In this document: positions 1 through 9,132 of the stretch, one piece after another
Position numbering within the stretch: position 1 is the first letter of the stretch
Layout: each line of letters starts with the position of its first letter
Assembly: GCA_965222335.1 (NCBI GenBank)
Contig: OZ244944.1
Location: 558,001 to 622,000, forward strand
Direction of reading: 5' to 3'
Origin: G965222335 sp965222335
Lineage (GTDB): Bacteria; Pseudomonadota; Gammaproteobacteria; Pseudomonadales; Halieaceae
Length of the DNA stretch: 64,000 nt
The notes under the pieces: generated by a model
Database searches by the model: none
The model's input: the letters and a program-made list of their open reading frames with translations, nothing else
Told to the model about the DNA's origin: nothing
Program-made: the position numbers and the translations under genes

Positions 1-2
1 GC

Positions 3-257
3 GCCCGGGAGGCCCTGCTGGCCTGGGGGTCAGTGTGGTTCGACCTGCCCGGCCCGAGCCTGGCGCTGCTGCTGCAGCGGGCAGCCAACCCGCGCCTGGC
101 CACGGCGGTAGAGGCGCTGGAGCAGCACCTGTACGGCAAGGCCAGTGACCCGTGGCAGGGTGAGTTCCTGGCGGCGGCCTGCCGGGAAGTGCGCGCAGCC
201 GGGGACCGGGAGGACAGCACGGGTAGCGACAGCCTGGCGCTGTACCCGGGCAATTAG
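3..257 (+). CDS. BatD-family protein, C-terminal fragment (cut by window edge)
   Basis: The reading frame is open from base 3 and ends at a stop at 255-257, so the gene begins upstream of the window. The visible 84 residues read ALLAWG..., then LYGKASDPWQGEFLAAACR. This resembles the C-terminal tail of BatD-type oxygen-tolerance proteins, which follows the last membrane helix (pattern ALL.WA ... LD..LYG ... W.G..L). BatD proteins usually sit in bat (aerotolerance) operons with von Willebrand-domain membrane proteins. None of those partners is visible here. An internal GTG at 33 is not a credible start because the family similarity begins before it. The gene ends head-on against pepN. The assignment rests on the tail only. 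Confidence 0.5.
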   Translation, partial: AREALLAWGSVWFDLPGPSLALLLQRAANPRLATAVEALEQHLYGKASDPWQGEFLAAACREVRAAGDREDSTGSDSLALYPGN

Positions 258-263
258 TGCCGC

Positions 264-2927
264 TCAGCCCTCCAGGGACTTGCTCAGCACCTCGTACACA
301 TCCGGTGACAGCTCTGGCAGACCCGCGAGTCGCTCCAGCTCGGCACGCATGCGCGCGGCGCGATCGCTGGTGTAGTTGCGCCAGCGGGTCAGGGGGGTCA
401 GGAGGCGCGCGGCTATTTGCGGGTTGCGCCTGTTCAGTTCCGCCACCACCTCACCCAGGAAGCGGTAGGCAGCCCCATCCGGGCGGTGAAACTGCAGCGG
501 GTTCTGGTTGGCAAAGCCACCCACCAGGGCACGCACCTTGTTGGGATTGCGCAGGTCGAAGGCCTCGTGATCCATGAGCGAGCGCACGCGCGCCAGCGCG
601 TCCTCTCCCGGCATTGCCGCCTGCACCTGCAGCCACTGGTTGACCACCAGCGGCTCACGCTGCCAGTCACGGTAAAAAGTATCCAGTGCAGCCTGGCGCG
701 CCTCATCGTCGCCGCGCTGGGTAAGCACACGCAGCGCGGCCAGGCGATCCGTCATGTTGCCCGCGGCACTGAACTGGGCCTGGGCCAGCTGCAGATGCGC
801 CGCCCGCGCCAGGGGCAGATAGTCCAGGCATACGTTGCGCAGGCTACGGCGTGCGATCTGGCCCGCCTCCGGGGCGTAGGGATCGTCCACCACGCAGCGC
901 CGATAGGCGGCCAGCAGGCTCTCCTCGGCGTGCACTGCCAGGGCCGTCATCACCGTGTCACGCGCCTGGTGGATACCTTCCACATCGGCGCCCCCTTCCC
1001 GCGCCGCCAGCTCAGCGAGGTAATTCTCCCCCGGCAGGCGCAGCATGTCCGCGACCATGGCCGGATCCAGGCTGGCGTCATCGAGCAGGCGACTGCAGGC
1101 GTCCAGGAACAGAGTGTCCACGGTGACTTCCTCACCGCGCGCCTGCTGTCCCTGCACCTCTTTCAGCACCGCGATGGCGAGCTGCTGGGAAGCATCCCAG
1201 CGCACGAAGCCGTCGTCGTCCCGGCTCATCAGCGCGCAGAGGTCGGCCCGGGAGTAGGCGTACTTGAGACGCACCGGCGCGGAGAAGCCGCGCAGCAAAG
1301 AAGGCACCGGACGCTCCCCCACGTCATCGAAAACGAAGGTCTGGCTGGCCTTGTTGACCAGCAAAACACGGTGGGTATTGTCATCGGTGTCCGGGTCGGG
1401 CTGCTCGCCCGCCAAACGCAGGGGCAGGTTTCCGGCATCGCCGAGCAGGCCCAGGGCGAGGGGAATCACCAGCGGCGCCTTCTCCGGCTGACCGGGTGTG
1501 GGCGGACAATCCTGGCTCACCCGCAGGGAGTACTGGCGACTGTCGGCGTCGTAGCTGTCGGTCACGCTCAGCACCGGGGTGCCCGCCTGGGAGTACCAGC
1601 GCCGGAACTGGGTGAGATCCACGCCGGAGGCCTCCTCCATCGCGCGCAGGAAATCCTCACAGGTCACCGCCTGCCCGTCGTGGCGCGCAAAATAGAGGTC
1701 TGACCCGCGCCGGAAGGCCTCGGCTCCGAGCAGCGTGTGGATCATGCGCACCACTTCCGCGCCCTTCTCGTACACCGTCACGGTGTAAAAGTTGGCTATC
1801 TCGATAAAGGACTCCGGGCGCACCGGGTGCGCCATGGGGCCCGCATCCTCGGCGAACTGCAGGCTGCGCAGCATCGCAACATCCTCCACCCGCTTGACCG
1901 TGCGCGAGCCCATGTCGGCGGAAAACTCGGCATCGCGGAATACGGTAAAGCCCTCTTTCAGGCTCAGCTGAAACCAGTCGCGACAGGTCACCCGGTTGCC
2001 GGACCAGTTGTGGAAATATTCGTGCGCGACAATGGATTCCACCGTCTGAAAACCGCTGTCCGTGGTCGTCTCCGGGCTGCACAGCACGCAGGAACTGTTA
2101 AAGATGTTGAGACCCTTGTTCTCCATCGCGCCCATATTGAAGTCATCCACGGCGACAATATTGAACACTTCAAGGTCATACTCGCGGCCGTAGACTTCCT
2201 CGTCCCAGCGCATGGCGTGCTTGAGTGAGCGCATCGCGTGCTCGCACTTGTCCAGGTCCTTCTCTTCCACGTAAATGCGCAGGCGCACGTCGCGCCCCCC
2301 GCAGGTACGAAAGCTGTCCTCGATAAAGTGCAGGTCACCGGCCACCAGGGCAAACAGGTAGGCCGGCTTGGGAAAAGGGTCTTCCCAGCGGGCATGGTGG
2401 CGGCCGTTGCCCAGGCTGCGGGTCGCCCCGGGGTTGCCGTTGCTCAATAACACCGGGTAGCGGGTGGCATCGGCCTCAATGCCCACGCTGAAGCGCGACA
2501 TCACGTCGGGTCGATCGAGGTAATAGGTGATCTTGCGGAAGCCCTCGGCCTCACACTGGGTGCAGAACATCAGCCGGGACTTGTACAGGCCTTCCAGCGA
2601 CGTATTGTCCTGGGGACGAATGCGGGTCTTGACGCCGAGGGTAAATTTGGCCGGCACGCGGTGAATCACCAGAGTGTCCTCCCCCGCCTGGTAGGCATCC
2701 CCGGCCAGGACCTCGCCATCCAGGGTCAGCCCCAGCAGCTCCAGTTCCTGCCCGTGGAGTACCAGGGGCTCTTCCGCGGCAATACCCTCCCGGCGTCGCA
2801 TGTGCAGCACAGATCCCACCGTGGCGTGATCCTCGTGCAGGTCGAACTCGAGCTCGGTGCGGTCAATGTAGTAGCTCGGCGCCTGGTAATCCTCAAGGCG
2901 GATGGCGCGGGGTTTGGCGTCTCGCAT
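264..2927 (-). CDS. pepN: Aminopeptidase N (M1 family zinc metallopeptidase)
   Basis: This 887-residue protein matches the usual length of gammaproteobacterial PepN (about 870). It removes N-terminal amino acids from peptides in the cytoplasm. The exopeptidase motif GAMEN lies at about residues 266-270. The zinc site HEYFH is at 302-306 with the third ligand Glu at about 325 in LSLKEG, which is the HEXXH-x18-E arrangement of the M1 family. The C-terminal half is the helical DUF3458-type region, ending in VYEVLSKSLEG. The ATG at 2927 is the natural start. A DUF2797 gene lies just upstream on the same strand, so the two may be cotranscribed. All key residues are present. Confidence 0.97.
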   Translation of the reverse strand: MRDAKPRAIRLEDYQAPSYYIDRTELEFDLHEDHATVGSVLHMRRREGIAAEEPLVLHGQELELLGLTLDGEVLAGDAYQAGEDTLVIHRVPAKFTLGVKTRIRPQDNTSLEGLYKSRLMFCTQCEAEGFRKITYYLDRPDVMSRFSVGIEADATRYPVLLSNGNPGATRSLGNGRHHARWEDPFPKPAYLFALVAGDLHFIEDSFRTCGGRDVRLRIYVEEKDLDKCEHAMRSLKHAMRWDEEVYGREYDLEVFNIVAVDDFNMGAMENKGLNIFNSSCVLCSPETTTDSGFQTVESIVAHEYFHNWSGNRVTCRDWFQLSLKEGFTVFRDAEFSADMGSRTVKRVEDVAMLRSLQFAEDAGPMAHPVRPESFIEIANFYTVTVYEKGAEVVRMIHTLLGAEAFRRGSDLYFARHDGQAVTCEDFLRAMEEASGVDLTQFRRWYSQAGTPVLSVTDSYDADSRQYSLRVSQDCPPTPGQPEKAPLVIPLALGLLGDAGNLPLRLAGEQPDPDTDDNTHRVLLVNKASQTFVFDDVGERPVPSLLRGFSAPVRLKYAYSRADLCALMSRDDDGFVRWDASQQLAIAVLKEVQGQQARGEEVTVDTLFLDACSRLLDDASLDPAMVADMLRLPGENYLAELAAREGGADVEGIHQARDTVMTALAVHAEESLLAAYRRCVVDDPYAPEAGQIARRSLRNVCLDYLPLARAAHLQLAQAQFSAAGNMTDRLAALRVLTQRGDDEARQAALDTFYRDWQREPLVVNQWLQVQAAMPGEDALARVRSLMDHEAFDLRNPNKVRALVGGFANQNPLQFHRPDGAAYRFLGEVVAELNRRNPQIAARLLTPLTRWRNYTSDRAARMRAELERLAGLPELSPDVYEVLSKSLEG

Positions 2928-2936
2928 GGCAGAACC

Positions 2937-3773
2937 TCAGAGTGTAGACACGGCGACCTGGTAGCCGCCAAATTTGCGCAGGTTGATGACCCCGGTATCG
3001 AAGATCAGGTACTGACCCTTGATCCCCAGCAGGGTGCCGGCGACCACGGGGGTCTTGTCAAAATTGAAGGACTTGACCTTGGCCGGATACTCCAGCACCG
3101 GGTAGTCGATTGCGGTGACCGGCTGTTGCTCCAGCACCGCGATGGCCTGCAGGCCATGGGCGTCCTGCAGGGCGGCAATCTCATCGGCACACTCGGCGAC
3201 CAGGCGCCGGGCCTCCCCGGGCAGGTCCACGGGCTCGGCGGGACCCTTGAGCATGGCCTGCCAATTGGTGCGGTCGGCGATGTGCTGCTTGAACACGGTT
3301 TCCACCAGGCCCGACTGCAGGCGGCTGGCGACCCGGAATACGGGCATCGCCTGGGAGGCGCCCTGGTCCATCCAGCGGGTCGGCACCTGGCTGTGGCGGG
3401 TGATACCCACCTTGATGCCGGAGGTATTCGCGAGGTACACGAAGTGGTCGATCATGCAGTGGGTCTCGCCCCACTCCGGCTCGCGACAGGTGCCCTCGTG
3501 ATAGTGACACTTCTCCGGGCTGACGATACAACTGTCGCACTGGGCCAGCCGGCGAAAACAGGGGTAACAATAGCCCTGGTTGAAGCTTTTGCTGGTCTTG
3601 CGGCCACAGTGCACGCAGTTGATCTCGCCGAGGAAGCGTAGCTCCAGCGCCTGCCCCAACAGGGCATTGACGCCTTGCAGATGCTCTCCGAGGACCAACT
3701 GATACTCCACGGGTGCCGCGAGGACCGTCTTCATTTTGCGCAGTGGCCCTTCGGCCAGGGATTGAGCCAACAC
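2937..3773 (-). CDS. DUF2797 family protein with cysteine-rich zinc-like motifs
   Basis: A 278-residue protein matching the DUF2797 family. Near residues 50-85 it has paired cysteine motifs (CVHCGRKT, CYPCFRRLAQCDSCI), then CHYHEGTCREPEWGETHC. These probably bind metal. The central stretch HFVYLANTSGIKVGITR resembles the GIY-YIG-like core noted for the family. Its function is not established. The start is taken as GTG at 3773 because the family N-terminus includes the G.L.KM segment. An AAGGAG at 3777-3782 is close to it, and the next codon TTG would give better spacing. It lies 13 bases downstream of the YeaC-like gene and about 10 bases before pepN, suggesting an operon. Confidence 0.85.
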   Translation of the reverse strand: MLAQSLAEGPLRKMKTVLAAPVEYQLVLGEHLQGVNALLGQALELRFLGEINCVHCGRKTSKSFNQGYCYPCFRRLAQCDSCIVSPEKCHYHEGTCREPEWGETHCMIDHFVYLANTSGIKVGITRHSQVPTRWMDQGASQAMPVFRVASRLQSGLVETVFKQHIADRTNWQAMLKGPAEPVDLPGEARRLVAECADEIAALQDAHGLQAIAVLEQQPVTAIDYPVLEYPAKVKSFNFDKTPVVAGTLLGIKGQYLIFDTGVINLRKFGGYQVAVSTL

Positions 3774-3786
3774 CGTCTCCTTGCGG

Positions 3787-4041
3787 TCAGTCGCGCCAGT
3801 TAAGGGGCTTGGTCAGTGGGTCGTCACAGGTGTCGCCACTCTTGTGGCCCTTGTCGATATGGCCGACCCGCCGCTCCGGGGGCAGGTTACGCTCCCCCCA
3901 GGCGATGACCGCCTGCAGACAGGTCTCACGCTGCTCCCGGGTCAGCGACCGCCCGTCGGGCCATTTGCCGAGTTCCACCGCCCGGCGCAGGCTGCGAAAG
4001 GTCTCCGGGGTCATATTGGCAATCAGTTGCTGGTAATCCAT
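3787..4041 (-). CDS. YeaC-like DUF1315 family protein
   Basis: A small 84-residue protein beginning MDYQQLIANMTPETFRSLRR and carrying the conserved segment LTREQRETCLQAVIAWGER, typical of the DUF1315 (YeaC) family of gammaproteobacteria. No membrane segment or signal peptide is visible, so it is probably cytoplasmic. Its biochemical role is unknown. It precedes the DUF2797 gene by 13 bases on the same strand, an arrangement suggesting cotranscription. The ATG at 4041 is the only reasonable start. Confidence 0.85.
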   Translation of the reverse strand: MDYQQLIANMTPETFRSLRRAVELGKWPDGRSLTREQRETCLQAVIAWGERNLPPERRVGHIDKGHKSGDTCDDPLTKPLNWRD

Positions 4042-4070
4042 GGCTCTCGCACCGTTTCAGGGCGGCGCCA

Positions 4071-4949
4071 TTATAACGGCCCGGGATCACCCTTGTCGCC
4101 CGCGTGGCGCGCGGCGAGGCCGAAAACGGCGCCCAGGGCGCCCCCGCTGAACAGGCCGCCGACATGGGCGGCATTGGCAATCGCGCCGAAACCCAGCACC
4201 TCCACCACGCCGAGAACGCAGAGCACCAGCCACCCTACCATCAGCAACATGATCGGACGGCTGGGCTCAAAATTCCACGCGGGATTGAGCCGGGCACCGA
4301 CCCAGCTGAATCCGAGCAGACCGTACACCACGCCGGACATGCCGCCGAAGATGCCGGGGCCACCGAACAGGTACTGGGCCGTGTTGGAGACCAGCGCAAT
4401 CACGGTAAACAGTCCCAGCAACTGGGCGCTGCCCATGGCGCGCTCTACCCGCGTGCCCAGCTCCCACAGCCAGAGACTGTTGAACACAATATGCAGCCAG
4501 CCAAAATGCAGGAAAGCCGGGGTCAGCAGGCGCCAGTACTCGCCCTGGACACCCTGGAATTGCAGCTCGCCCCCCTCAAGCGTAAAGGGCGTAAATGTGA
4601 GCGCCGCGAGCCATTCCAGCGGCGCGTTGAGATAGACCAGCAGGAAGCCCGCCGCGCTGCCCAGCAGCAGTAACAGGGTGACCGGGACGCCCCGGAATGT
4701 GGCGGCAGCCCCCCGCGCCGCGGCGGGCTCCCGTCGCTGCAGGTTGATCTGCAGTTCCCCGCTGCGCCAGGCGCGATAGGCCCTGTCTACCAGCTCCACT
4801 TGATCCGCGCGGGCCACCTTGAGCACCTGCTGCCCGGCCTCCTCGTAGATACGGTGTGCCACCCCGCGCTCGCGCAACACCACGCTCAGGGGCAGCAGAT
4901 CTTCGTCCAGCGGCACCGAGAGTGCCGTATAGCCTTCAGCCACGCTCAA
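4071..4949 (-). CDS. Rhomboid-family intramembrane serine protease (GlpG-like)
   Basis: A 292-residue membrane protein. Residues 1-75 form a soluble domain and a basic linker, followed by about six hydrophobic helices from residue 88 onward. The catalytic pair is visible: Ser about 205 in GGMSGVVYG (rhomboid GxSG) and His about 262 in NAAHVGGL. The HxxxN motif of helix 2 is present in WLHIVFN at about 153-157. Rhomboids cleave transmembrane segments of other proteins. The N-terminal domain is similar in layout to GlpG. The start ATG overlaps the nadK stop by 4 bases, so translation is probably coupled to nadK. The substrate cannot be told from sequence. Confidence 0.92.
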   Translation of the reverse strand: MSVAEGYTALSVPLDEDLLPLSVVLRERGVAHRIYEEAGQQVLKVARADQVELVDRAYRAWRSGELQINLQRREPAAARGAAATFRGVPVTLLLLLGSAAGFLLVYLNAPLEWLAALTFTPFTLEGGELQFQGVQGEYWRLLTPAFLHFGWLHIVFNSLWLWELGTRVERAMGSAQLLGLFTVIALVSNTAQYLFGGPGIFGGMSGVVYGLLGFSWVGARLNPAWNFEPSRPIMLLMVGWLVLCVLGVVEVLGFGAIANAAHVGGLFSGGALGAVFGLAARHAGDKGDPGPL

Positions 4950-5830
4950 TTCACCAGCGCGTTGCTCCAGCGGAGCTTGTCACGACAGCTGGCGTAGAAG
5001 CTGTGACCGATCGGGTGCAGCAAGGTCAGCCGGTGGGGCTTCTTGCTGATCACCACGCTGTCGCCGGGGCGGGCGGTCATATTGACCTGGCCGTCGCAGG
5101 TCACGGGGGGATGAATGCGGTTGCGCTGCAGGATGTGAATGCTGATCTCGCTGTTGCCGTCGACCACGATCGGCCGGCTGCTGAGCGCGTGCGGAAACAT
5201 CGGCACCAGCACCACCGCATCGAGGGTCGGGTGCATGATCGGTCCGCCGCCGGACAGGGAGTAGGCCGTGGAGCCGGTCGGCGTGGAGACGATCAGCCCA
5301 TCGGCGCGCTGGCGGTAGACGAAGGTGCTGTTGATGGACAGCTCGAACTCGATCATCTGCGCCGAGGTGCCGGAGTTCACCACCACATCGTTGAGGGCAT
5401 CCGCGCGGCCCACGGTCTTGCCGTCGCGCACCACCCTGGCATCCAGCAGAAAGCGGCGCTCGCGTTCAAACTGGCCATCCAGTACCGCCGGGACCTGCAG
5501 CTTGATCTCGTCCGGGCTGATGTCGGTGAGAAAGCCCAGGCGACCACGATTGACCCCCAGCACCGGCGTTTCATAGCGCGCCAGGGTCCGGGCGGCGCTG
5601 AGCAGGCTGCCGTCGCCGCCCACGACAATCACCAGGTCAGTGTCTTCACCGATCTCGTCCAGGGAGGCCAGCGGATACCGTTCATCCCCCAGGAGGTCTC
5701 CGAGCCGGTCTTCCAGCACCAGCTCGAGGTCACGCGCTTCCAGCAGCGCGATCAGTTCCTCCAGCACCGGCTGCACGCCGTCCTGCTGACTGCGGCCGAC
5801 CAGGCCGATTCTCTTGAAGGATGGCTGCAT
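4946..5830 (-). CDS. nadK: NAD kinase
   Basis: A 294-residue NAD+/ATP kinase that makes NADP+. The nucleotide site GGDGS is at residues 71-75. Also visible are the ALNDVVV and DGLIVSTPTGSTAYSLSGGG stretches typical of bacterial NadK, and a C-terminal KLRWS. The open frame extends upstream, but the family N-terminus (FKRIGLVGR) fixes the start at ATG 5830. The gene diverges from the DUF1853 gene across 64 bases that contain TTATAATA, a possible -10 for nadK (ATTATA on the plus strand at 5862-5867). The rhomboid gene follows with a 4-base overlap. Confidence 0.95.
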   Translation of the reverse strand: MQPSFKRIGLVGRSQQDGVQPVLEELIALLEARDLELVLEDRLGDLLGDERYPLASLDEIGEDTDLVIVVGGDGSLLSAARTLARYETPVLGVNRGRLGFLTDISPDEIKLQVPAVLDGQFERERRFLLDARVVRDGKTVGRADALNDVVVNSGTSAQMIEFELSINSTFVYRQRADGLIVSTPTGSTAYSLSGGGPIMHPTLDAVVLVPMFPHALSSRPIVVDGNSEISIHILQRNRIHPPVTCDGQVNMTARPGDSVVISKKPHRLTLLHPIGHSFYASCRDKLRWSNALVN

Positions 5831-5894
5831 TGCACTTGCGCCCCGACCCGAATGGACCGGTATTATAAACACGATTAGCCTCCGGAACGCATGC

Positions 5895-6824
5895 ATGCCC
5901 GATTTACAGCTCAAACAGCCCGCGGTGCGGGACCTGGCGTGGTCCTGCCTCGGCGCACCCCTGCTGCAGACCCCGCGCTTGTCCGGGATTCTGCCTGGCA
6001 CCGACAACCCCGGCTTCGCCCTGACCGACGCCAGGCGAGACTGGCTACGTTCGCTGGATGCGCAACCGGCGCCGTTGCTCGAGCATTTACAGGCGCACGC
6101 CACTTCCCGCCTGGGACTGTATTTCGAGGCACTGTGGCACTTTTTCCTGGCTGCGGATCCAGAGGTGGACTTCATCGCGCACAACGTGCCGGTACGCGAC
6201 GACGCGCGCACCCTCGGGGAGTTTGACTGTCTTTACTTCTGTCGCCAGAGGCAAACGTACTGCCACCTGGAACTGGCGGTGAAGTACTACCTGGCCTGGC
6301 CCGAGGACGGCGGATCGGGCCCGGCGTGGCTGGGACCCAACAGCCAGGACCGCCTGGACCGCAAACTGGCGCGGCTGAGCGGCCACCAGAGTCGTTTGGG
6401 CCAGGATCCGGCAGCCGCGAGCGCGCTCGCGGCGTTGGGCATCCATGCCCCGCCACAGCCGCTGATCGAGCTGCGTGGTTACCTGTTCCGGCACGGCGGC
6501 AGCACGGCATCTCCGCCGGCGGGGTGGCACCCCGCCCAGAAGCTGCGCTGCTGGCATCGGCTGGAGGAACTGTCGCAGGTGTTGGACGATCAACGGCGCT
6601 ATCGCGTGTTGCCGCGACTGCGCTGGCTCTCGCCGGCACACCGGGCGGAGGGCGACACACAGGATCGCGATGCGCTACTGGCCGCCCTGCACACGCATTT
6701 TGCCAACTCCCGGCGTCCTCTGCTGGTCGCCGGCTTTGCCGCCGGCGAGTGTGAGGTTGAGCGCTGGTTTGTCACCGGCCGGGACTGGCCGGGCGAGGAA
6801 TATCGAGACCGTGGAGAGGACTAA
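5895..6824 (+). CDS. DUF1853 family protein
   Basis: A 309-residue protein matching DUF1853, a family of gammaproteobacterial cytoplasmic proteins of unknown function. Recognisable conserved segments are FEALWHFFL at about 75 and [10 protein letters not shown] followed by [10 protein letters not shown] at about 110-135, then the [14 protein letters not shown] stretch. The ELAVKYYL region recalls the acidic-lysine signature of PD-(D/E)XK nuclease-like folds, but that is only a suggestion. The start is chosen at ATG 5895 ([16 protein letters not shown]) because the 27 upstream residues overlap the nadK promoter and are not family-like. It converges on lipA with a 4-base overlap of the two stops. 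Confidence 0.85.
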   Translation: MPDLQLKQPAVRDLAWSCLGAPLLQTPRLSGILPGTDNPGFALTDARRDWLRSLDAQPAPLLEHLQAHATSRLGLYFEALWHFFLAADPEVDFIAHNVPVRDDARTLGEFDCLYFCRQRQTYCHLELAVKYYLAWPEDGGSGPAWLGPNSQDRLDRKLARLSGHQSRLGQDPAAASALAALGIHAPPQPLIELRGYLFRHGGSTASPPAGWHPAQKLRCWHRLEELSQVLDDQRRYRVLPRLRWLSPAHRAEGDTQDRDALLAALHTHFANSRRPLLVAGFAAGECEVERWFVTGRDWPGEEYRDRGED

Positions 6825-7813
6825 AGGCCGACGTTATTTTTCTGCAGGACCTGTTCGGCGCGATAACTGGAGCGCACCATCACCCCGGAAACCACCTCCA
6901 GGAAGCCCCGCTCCAGGCCCCACTGGCGATATTGCTCAAACTCCGCCGGGGTCACGTAGCGCGCAATCGGGTAGTGGTGCGCGGTGGGCTGCAGGTACTG
7001 GCCGAAGGTAAGGATGTCCACATTGGCCGCGCGCAGGTCCTCCATGGCCCGGATAATCTCGTCCTCGGTCTCGCCCAGGCCCAGCATGAGGCTGGTCTTG
7101 GTCAATACCCCGGGGCGGTGGGCCTTGGCGTGGGCGAGCACCTCCAGGGTCTGGCGGTAGCCCGCGCGCGGGTCCCGCACCGGGTGCGTCAGGCGCTCCA
7201 CGGTTTCCACATTTTGCGCGAACACCTCAATGCCGGAGTCAACCACGGTCTCCACGTCCTTGAGGGAACCCAGAAAGTCCGGGGTCAATGCTTCCACCGC
7301 AGTCTCCGGGTTATCTTCCTTGACCCGGCGCACACAGGCGGCGTAGTGGCCGGCACCGCCGTCTTCGAGATCATCCCGGTTGACCGAGGTAAGCACCACG
7401 TACTTGAGCCCCATCAGCTGCACCGAGCGCGCGGTGTTCGCAGGCTCCTCGGTATCCAGCCAGCCGCGGGGATTGCCGGTATTGACCGCGCAGAAGCGGC
7501 AGGCCCGGGTGCACACATCGCCCATCAGCATGATGGTGGCGGTGCCTGCGCTCCAGCACTCGCTCATATTGGGGCACTTGGCCTCCTCACACACAGTGGC
7601 CAGGCGATGCTCGTGAACGATGCCCTTCACCTGCTCGTACACCGGACCGCCGCGCACGCGCACCCGCAACCAGTCCGGCTTGGCCAGGCGCTCGCCGCTG
7701 CGTGCGCTGGCCTTGATACCGTCCTTGATCGCAGTCACACCGCGTTCGTTGATGTATTTCTCGCCGCTGGCCACCTGTACGGTGGGGATCAGCTTGGATT
7801 CAGGCATGGACAT
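6821..7813 (-). CDS. lipA: Lipoyl synthase (radical SAM)
   Basis: A 330-residue radical SAM enzyme that inserts two sulfurs into octanoyl groups on lipoyl-dependent enzymes. Both iron-sulfur clusters are fully represented: the auxiliary cluster CX4CX5C at C75, C80, C86 and the SAM cluster CX3CX2C at C101, C105, C108. The C-terminal RSSYRAEQ supplies the serine ligand of the auxiliary cluster. lipB, often adjacent, is not in this window. A TATAAT-like -10 lies about 50 bases upstream. The gene stands alone, with a crotonase gene upstream on the same strand and a convergent DUF1853 gene. Confidence 0.97.
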   Translation of the reverse strand: MSMPESKLIPTVQVASGEKYINERGVTAIKDGIKASARSGERLAKPDWLRVRVRGGPVYEQVKGIVHEHRLATVCEEAKCPNMSECWSAGTATIMLMGDVCTRACRFCAVNTGNPRGWLDTEEPANTARSVQLMGLKYVVLTSVNRDDLEDGGAGHYAACVRRVKEDNPETAVEALTPDFLGSLKDVETVVDSGIEVFAQNVETVERLTHPVRDPRAGYRQTLEVLAHAKAHRPGVLTKTSLMLGLGETEDEIIRAMEDLRAANVDILTFGQYLQPTAHHYPIARYVTPAEFEQYRQWGLERGFLEVVSGVMVRSSYRAEQVLQKNNVGL

Positions 7814-7863
7814 TCCCGCGGGTCCCGGGCACCGGAACCTCGATAACTTGAAGTGTGCCGCAG

Positions 7864-7869
7864 ATTATA
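7864..7869 (-). promoter_or_regulatory. Candidate -10 element upstream of lipA
   Basis: The minus strand reads TATAAT at this position, about 50 bases upstream of the lipA ATG and between lipA and the preceding crotonase gene. No good -35 hexamer is seen at the right distance, so this is a weak prediction. Confidence 0.3.
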
Positions 7870-7908
7870 CAGGAATACCCCTGCCCCTCGCAGGCCCCGG
7901 GCTGCCTG

Positions 7909-8730
7909 CTACAGGCGCGACCAGCGCGGCGGGCGCCCCTCCTGGAAGGCCTGCATCGCCTCCTCCATGCAGCCAGAGAAGTAGCCCAGCACCTGGGTCC
8001 GGTTTTCCATCTCCATGGCGTGCCTCAGACTGGGTGCGTCGAGATTGGCGCGCAGCCCCTTCTTGGTCATCCACACGCCGTACTCACTGTTCTCGGCAAT
8101 CGCGCGCGCGGTTTGCAGTCCGGCCTCCAGCAGCGCGTCAGGGGACACACAGCGCGTGGTCAAACCCAGAGCCTGGCCCTCGACGGCATCGATCACCCGC
8201 CCGGTCAGCATCAACTCAGTCGCCGCCGGCACACCAACCGTGCGCGGCAGGAAATAGCTGGTGCCCACATCGCAGGAGGATAACCCGGTCTTGATAAATG
8301 CGGCACTGAAGCGGGCGCGGTCACTGGCAATGCGAATATCGCTGGCCAGGGCGATTGCCAGGCCACCACCCACCGCGGCGCCATTCACCAGCGCGATTAC
8401 CGGCTTATCGCACTCGGCGATCGCCAGGATCATCTGGGCGATGTATTCCTGGTACTTGTAGACGTAACCCAGCTGGCTCATGCCCTCAGTACCGGGTACC
8501 CCGCCCCCCTGCCCCTGTCCATCGTCGGGCTTGAGATCCGCACCCGCGCAGAAGCCCTTGCCTGCACCGGTCAACAGGACGACCCGCGTGCTGCGATCAT
8601 TGTTCAGTTCGCGGAAACAGTCCATCAGCTCCCCTGTCAGCGTGGCGTCGAGGGCATTGAGGCGGTCGGGCCGGTTCAACGTGATCTTCAGGATGTCGGG
8701 TTCAATCTTCTCGCTTAGCAGCGTTTCCAT
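7909..8730 (-). CDS. Enoyl-CoA hydratase/isomerase (crotonase) family protein
   Basis: A 273-residue crotonase-fold protein. The CoA/oxyanion-hole segments are clear: FCAGADLKP near residue 65 and ALVNGAAVGGGLAIALASD near 115-135. The two glutamates used by canonical hydratases are not in place: the first position reads GGGLAIA, and the second region reads IKTGLSSCDVGTSYFLPR. It is therefore unlikely to be a standard 2-enoyl-CoA hydratase, and the reaction is unknown. The start is ATG 8730, which has GGGAG five bases upstream; the longer frame lacks this. It is a single gene followed by lipA about 95 bases on. Fold certain, substrate not. Confidence 0.88.
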   Translation of the reverse strand: METLLSEKIEPDILKITLNRPDRLNALDATLTGELMDCFRELNNDRSTRVVLLTGAGKGFCAGADLKPDDGQGQGGGVPGTEGMSQLGYVYKYQEYIAQMILAIAECDKPVIALVNGAAVGGGLAIALASDIRIASDRARFSAAFIKTGLSSCDVGTSYFLPRTVGVPAATELMLTGRVIDAVEGQALGLTTRCVSPDALLEAGLQTARAIAENSEYGVWMTKKGLRANLDAPSLRHAMEMENRTQVLGYFSGCMEEAMQAFQEGRPPRWSRL

Positions 8731-8874
8731 TGTTTGCTCCCTGGCTACTATCCGGGCCGGCGGGCTCACCCCCGATGTGCTGGTGCCGGCCGGGGTGCGC
8801 CGCTCCGCCGCTACCGGTACCTGTTGGCGGATGGGTGAGTGGGGAGACTATTGAAGACAGGCAGCGGGGAAAAA

Positions 8875-9027
8875 TCAACCTGAGGTCACGGTTTCGAGGT
8901 GGCGGGTTGTGACCGGAACTTGCTTGCGAAAACGACGCTTGAGTCTGTAAATGATAATGGTACCCACTATCGCGGGCGCCACCCAGGGCAGGACCTGCCA
9001 GGCGCCGGAGAGCAGGCCCTGCACAAC
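8875..9027 (-). pseudogene. 3' remnant of a membrane-protein gene
   Basis: On the minus strand a frame of 50 codons runs from just after an in-frame stop (tca at 9028-9030) to a stop at 8875-8877. It has no credible start codon with a ribosome site. It encodes a hydrophobic segment containing VLPWVAPAIVGTIIIYRLK followed by a basic tail RRFRKQ and a polar end. That looks like the last transmembrane helix and cytoplasmic tail of a lost protein. The original family cannot be named. Its lost 5' part would have lain to the right, where a LuxR remnant now begins. Confidence 0.35.
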
Positions 9028-9132
9028 TCAGAGGGGACAGTGAAGAATCACGTCTCCTCCATTCTCGCCAAGCTGGGCGTGCGCGACCGCACACGGGCCG
9101 TGCTCAAGGCTATTGAGCGTGGGCTGTTGTGA
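9028..9132 (+). pseudogene. 3' remnant of a LuxR/NarL-type response regulator gene
   Basis: The plus-strand frame ending at 9132 encodes SEGTVKNHVSSILAKLGVRD followed by RTRAVLKAIERGLL. This is the recognition helix and C-terminal end of a LuxR/NarL-type helix-turn-helix domain. Upstream in the same frame the sequence stops resembling the family immediately before the serine, so the receiver domain and most of the DNA-binding domain are missing. An apparent 77-codon frame starting at 8899 is only a chance extension. The fragment cannot be functional as a regulator. Confidence 0.6.

Noticed and set aside
417..1703. Long plus-strand open frame opposite pepN
   Set aside because: It lies antisense to a clear aminopeptidase gene, has no domain and reflects GC-rich third positions.
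5831..6211. N-terminal extension of the nadK frame
   Set aside because: NAD kinase similarity starts at 5830; the extension overlaps the divergent DUF1853 gene.
8899..9027. Plus-strand start of the LuxR-like fragment
   Set aside because: This part has no similarity to LuxR proteins and overlaps the opposite-strand membrane-helix remnant.
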